From Bacillota bacterium (lineage in GTDB: Bacteria > Bacillota > Clostridia > Peptostreptococcales > Anaerovoracaceae): a stretch of DNA of 8,205 nt. The position numbers and the translations under genes were made by a program. The stretch covers positions 1 through 8,205 of the forward strand of contig JAFOGM010000113.1 in the NCBI GenBank assembly GCA_017386805.1, written 5' to 3'. Position 1 is the first letter of the stretch; each line of letters starts with the position of its first letter. The notes beneath the pieces were generated by a model that was not told where the DNA came from, did no database searches, and saw only the letters and a list, made by a program, of their open reading frames with translations. Of this stretch, positions 6,447 to 8,205 are shown in pieces.

Positions 6447-7472
6447 TTATACCCACAGCGGGTTATCCCAAAGCATCAGCTTCTGACCGATGCCCATCTT
6501 CTTGGCGTTTTCGTACATCTGGTTAGCAATGGTGATATCCACAGCACCAACACCGGCAGTTCCACAGAAGACGAACTCATCATCGTTTTCACGGGACGGA
6601 TAATTTCCGCATACCATATCCGGCATTTCCACGACATCTTCCTTATGGAGCTTTCCAGCTTTGTACAGCTGAGCTACCGTAATGTTATCCAGGTGAGACA
6701 TCTGTGCCCAATTATCCAGGAATACCTTATCCGCGGTCAAAAGAACATCCGGTTCGAAGGAATGTGCTTCCATCTGGATCACGGTTGCATTCTTCACCAG
6801 CCATTCCTTCTTGATGAAGTCCTTTCTGGATGTGGTTTCGGTCACAACCAGATCTGCACCGGTGACAGCTTCCTTGGTATCGCTCATGGGAACCACGTTA
6901 TATTTTCCTTCAAATTCCTTGGCCAGTCCTTCTGCCTTGGTGATATCCAGATCCACGATACGGATTTCTTCCAGACTGGGAACCGCTTCCGCCATGGCCA
7001 TGATCATGGTTCTTCCGATTACCCCTGCCCCGATCAGTGCTGCAACCTTGGAATTCTTTCTTGCATTGTATTTTGCCATAACACCGGCAGCTGCAGATGT
7101 TCTCATCGCTGTAGTGATCGTACCATCCAGGATCGCCTTCGGATATACGGTCTTGGGATTGGTCAGCACCACGACATCCACACCGTAAGGCATTCCCGGC
7201 TGTGTGGCGTTAAACATGGATTCCGATGCCCATTTGAAACCGGCTACGTCAAATTCACCGCCGATATATGCCGGCATCGACATACAATAGCTTTCCCAGT
7301 TTTCATTGTTCGGCATTCCCATGAATACCTTCGTGGGATTCAGAACCTTTCCTTCACCGATCATCTTGAATGTCTTTTCCGTGATCTCCAGGATCTGCTT
7401 CATATCTAAAAGGCCAGCCTTGATAACGTCTTCCTGCTTTAAGAATAAAATTTCGGGTTTATAAGCTTCCAT
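6447..7472 (-). CDS. Ornithine cyclodeaminase/mu-crystallin family dehydrogenase
   Basis: This 341-residue cytosolic protein belongs to the NAD(P)-dependent family that includes ornithine cyclodeaminase (ornithine to proline plus ammonia), archaeal alanine dehydrogenase, ketimine reductase and SbnB-type synthases. Visible family marks: Lys80 in VAGFKWASES (substrate-side lysine), TTAMRTSAAAGVMA with Arg124 (carboxylate-binding position), Rossmann loop GAGVIG (148-153), Asp174 at the end of the second Rossmann strand (suggesting NAD rather than NADP), and the C-terminal GTAGVGAVDITIANQMYENAKKMGIG. The stretch where ornithine cyclodeaminases carry a GGDxPGK-like motif with the catalytic Asp reads MEAHSFEPDVLL (234-245) here, so the reaction may differ. 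The ATG has AGGAGG 9 bases upstream. It diverges from the alcohol dehydrogenase gene, with its own promoter at 7566-7593. The family is secure; the substrate is not. Confidence 0.9.
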   Translation of the reverse strand: MEAYKPEILFLKQEDVIKAGLLDMKQILEITEKTFKMIGEGKVLNPTKVFMGMPNNENWESYCMSMPAYIGGEFDVAGFKWASESMFNATQPGMPYGVDVVVLTNPKTVYPKAILDGTITTAMRTSAAAGVMAKYNARKNSKVAALIGAGVIGRTMIMAMAEAVPSLEEIRIVDLDITKAEGLAKEFEGKYNVVPMSDTKEAVTGADLVVTETTSRKDFIKKEWLVKNATVIQMEAHSFEPDVLLTADKVFLDNWAQMSHLDNITVAQLYKAGKLHKEDVVEMPDMVCGNYPSRENDDEFVFCGTAGVGAVDITIANQMYENAKKMGIGQKLMLWDNPLWV

Positions 7473-7506
7473 GATGTCTTTCCTCCTATGCGCTCATGCA
7501 TTTTTC

Positions 7507-7544
7507 ATTCATTTTATCTCGTATATTTTCCGAAGAAAATGAAT
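7507..7544 (-). promoter_or_regulatory. Leader with two mutually exclusive hairpins
   Basis: In the untranslated leader of the cyclodeaminase-family gene, read on the - strand, ATTTTC-TTCG-GAAAAT (7540-7525) forms a 6-bp stem capped by a C(UUCG)G tetraloop, one of the most stable RNA loops. The 5' arm of that hairpin is also part of a larger inverted repeat, ATTCATTTT (7544-7536) with AAAATGAAT (7515-7507), so both cannot form at once. There is no T tract, so it is not a simple terminator. Its regulatory role is inference. Confidence 0.4.
7517..7534. repeat. Imperfect direct repeat, copy 1
   Basis: TCTCGTATATTTTCCGAA matches the copy at 7624-7642 at all but two positions and one inserted C. 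It lies in the transcribed leader of the cyclodeaminase-family gene. It may be a regulator-binding site; no regulator gene is in the window. Confidence 0.5.
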
Positions 7545-7565
7545 TTTCCTTTGTTTATGTGCATA

Positions 7566-7593
7566 ATTATACGCTCCTGGCGAAAAAAATCAA
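7566..7593 (-). promoter_or_regulatory. Promoter of the cyclodeaminase-family gene
   Basis: Read on the - strand, TTGATT (7588-7593, 4 of 6 to the -35) and a perfect TATAAT (7566-7571) are 16 bases apart. Transcription would start near 7559, giving a leader of about 86 bases, long enough for the hairpins described at 7507-7544. Confidence 0.7.
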
Positions 7594-7623
7594 CCCCTTT
7601 TTGCATAAAAATTTACTGTTTTT

Positions 7624-7642
7624 TCACGGATATTTTCCCGAA
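7624..7642. repeat. Imperfect direct repeat, copy 2
   Basis: TCACGGATATTTTCCCGAA is the partner of the repeat at 7517-7534. It ends four bases before the -35 box of the alcohol dehydrogenase promoter and lies in the same orientation as copy 1, with starts 107 bases apart (about ten helical turns). It contains a partial dyad, CGG-N8-CCG read on the - strand. Confidence 0.5.
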
Positions 7643-7646
7643 CTTC

Positions 7647-7674
7647 TTGCGAAGAGAAAAGAACGTGATAAAAT
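7647..7674 (+). promoter_or_regulatory. Probable promoter of the alcohol dehydrogenase gene
   Basis: TTGCGA (7647-7652, 4 of 6 to the -35) is followed after 16 bases by TAAAAT (7669-7674, 5 of 6 to the -10), which has TG one base upstream (extended -10). The start would be near 7681 with a leader of about 58 bases. A short inverted repeat, CTTC-ttgc-GAAG (7643-7654), overlaps the -35 box and could be an operator. Confidence 0.6.
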
Positions 7675-7738
7675 GAAAGAGTACCTGACCGTTGAGAGTC
7701 GGCTTCGGGTAACAAACGAATATTCAAGGAGGCCCCTT

Positions 7739-8205
7739 ATGAATCAGAATTTAGTCAGCAGCTTTTCTTTCGTACTGCCCACCAAGGTCGTTTATGGACC
7801 GGGTTGCTTACCCCAGCTGGTGGATGAACTGAAGGCCAACGGCGGAACCAAGCCTCTGGTCATCACCGACCAGGGTGTTGTAAAAGCCGGTATTTTAGAT
7901 AAGATCACCGCACTGCTGGATGATGCAGGTATCGAATACAAGGTATTCGACGGTGTCGAAGCCAACCCGAAGGATGTCAACGTAGAAGCTGGTGCAGAAG
8001 TTGCCAGAGAATTCGGTTCAGACTGCCTCGTGGCTGTGGGCGGTGGTTCTCCCATCGACTGTGCCAAGTCCATCGGTGTTCTGTTGGCTCACAATGCAAC
8101 TGAAATCAAAAAGTATGAAGGTAAAACTGCAGCCACCGAACCGTTACCGCTGCTGATCAACGTCCCCACCACCTCCGGTACCGGGAGCGAACTGACCTTC
8201 TCCTC
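7739..8205 (+). CDS. Iron-containing alcohol dehydrogenase, 3' end missing
   Basis: The first 155 residues of a group III (metal-dependent) alcohol dehydrogenase, normally about 380-400 residues, run off the right edge without a stop codon. The protein interconverts an alcohol with an aldehyde or ketone using NAD(P)H in the cytosol. The N-terminus is typical (FVLPTKVVYGPGCLPQL), followed by the nucleotide-binding signature GGGSPIDCAK (101-110) and PTTSGTGSE (143-151). The Asp and three His metal ligands would lie beyond the window. ATG 7739 has AAGGAGG (7726-7732) 6 bases upstream. Substrate (ethanol, butanol, 1,3-propanediol, 4-hydroxybutyrate and others) cannot be told from this part. It is divergent from the cyclodeaminase-family gene and may be co-regulated with it. 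Confidence 0.93.
   Translation, partial: MNQNLVSSFSFVLPTKVVYGPGCLPQLVDELKANGGTKPLVITDQGVVKAGILDKITALLDDAGIEYKVFDGVEANPKDVNVEAGAEVAREFGSDCLVAVGGGSPIDCAKSIGVLLAHNATEIKKYEGKTAATEPLPLLINVPTTSGTGSELTFS

Noticed and set aside
6444..7409. 321-codon open frame on the + strand across the cyclodeaminase-family gene
   Set aside because: Its His/Cys-rich composition has no recognisable domain, and the opposite strand encodes a full-length family enzyme with promoter and ribosome site.
1..8205. Mobile element, phage, CRISPR, toxin-antitoxin or tRNA content
   Set aside because: I saw no transposase, integrase, terminal repeats, CRISPR spacing, toxin-antitoxin pair or tRNA-like fold; the gene order looks like ordinary chromosome.

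Overview
The window looks like a piece of a Bacillota chromosome, most likely class Clostridia. It has strong AGGAGG-type ribosome binding sites in front of most genes, TATAAT-like -10 boxes (several preceded by TG), strong hairpin terminators between convergent genes, a moderate GC content with AT-rich intergenic regions, and a gene content (RsuA, FtsX-type ABC transporter, ornithine cyclodeaminase family, iron-containing alcohol dehydrogenase) typical of low- to mid-GC anaerobes. The class assignment is inference; no rRNA or other phylogenetic marker is present.

Layout: (1) 2-592, + strand, the C-terminal two thirds or more of an RsuA-type 16S rRNA pseudouridine synthase, cut by the left edge. 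It is followed by a hairpin terminator (601-633) that also serves the convergent operon. (2) 1994-636, - strand, a two-gene operon: a small three-helix membrane protein, then a calcineurin-like metallophosphoesterase whose ATG abuts the stop codon of the first gene. (3) 2177-6360, + strand, a two-gene ABC transporter operon diverging from (2): a MacB/LolD-type ATPase overlapping by 7 bases a 1161-residue FtsX-type permease. A second strong bidirectional hairpin terminator (6377-6418) closes it. (4) 7472-6447, - strand, an ornithine cyclodeaminase/mu-crystallin family dehydrogenase. (5) 7739 to the right edge, + strand, the N-terminal 155 residues of an iron-containing alcohol dehydrogenase. 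Genes 4 and 5 diverge from a 266-base AT-rich region with a recognisable promoter for each.

The most interesting object is the permease. Its first extracellular domain carries two long acidic heptad-repeat arms (about residues 263-389 and 474-606) around a small tip of about 85 residues. Placed antiparallel with a single register (residue i opposite residue 860-i), almost every core layer from base to tip pairs a large residue (Tyr, Leu, Phe) with a small one (Gly, Ala). Tyr/Gly blocks on one arm face Leu/Ala blocks on the other. This predicts a closely packed helical hairpin of roughly 20 nm standing out from the membrane, built into the permease itself rather than supplied by a separate adaptor protein. 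The substrate cannot be read from the sequence.

The second place worth attention is the divergent region 7473-7738. It holds an 18/19-base imperfect direct repeat (one copy just upstream of the alcohol dehydrogenase promoter, one in the leader of the cyclodeaminase-family gene) and mutually exclusive hairpins in that leader. The sequence suggests, but does not prove, that the two genes are regulated together.
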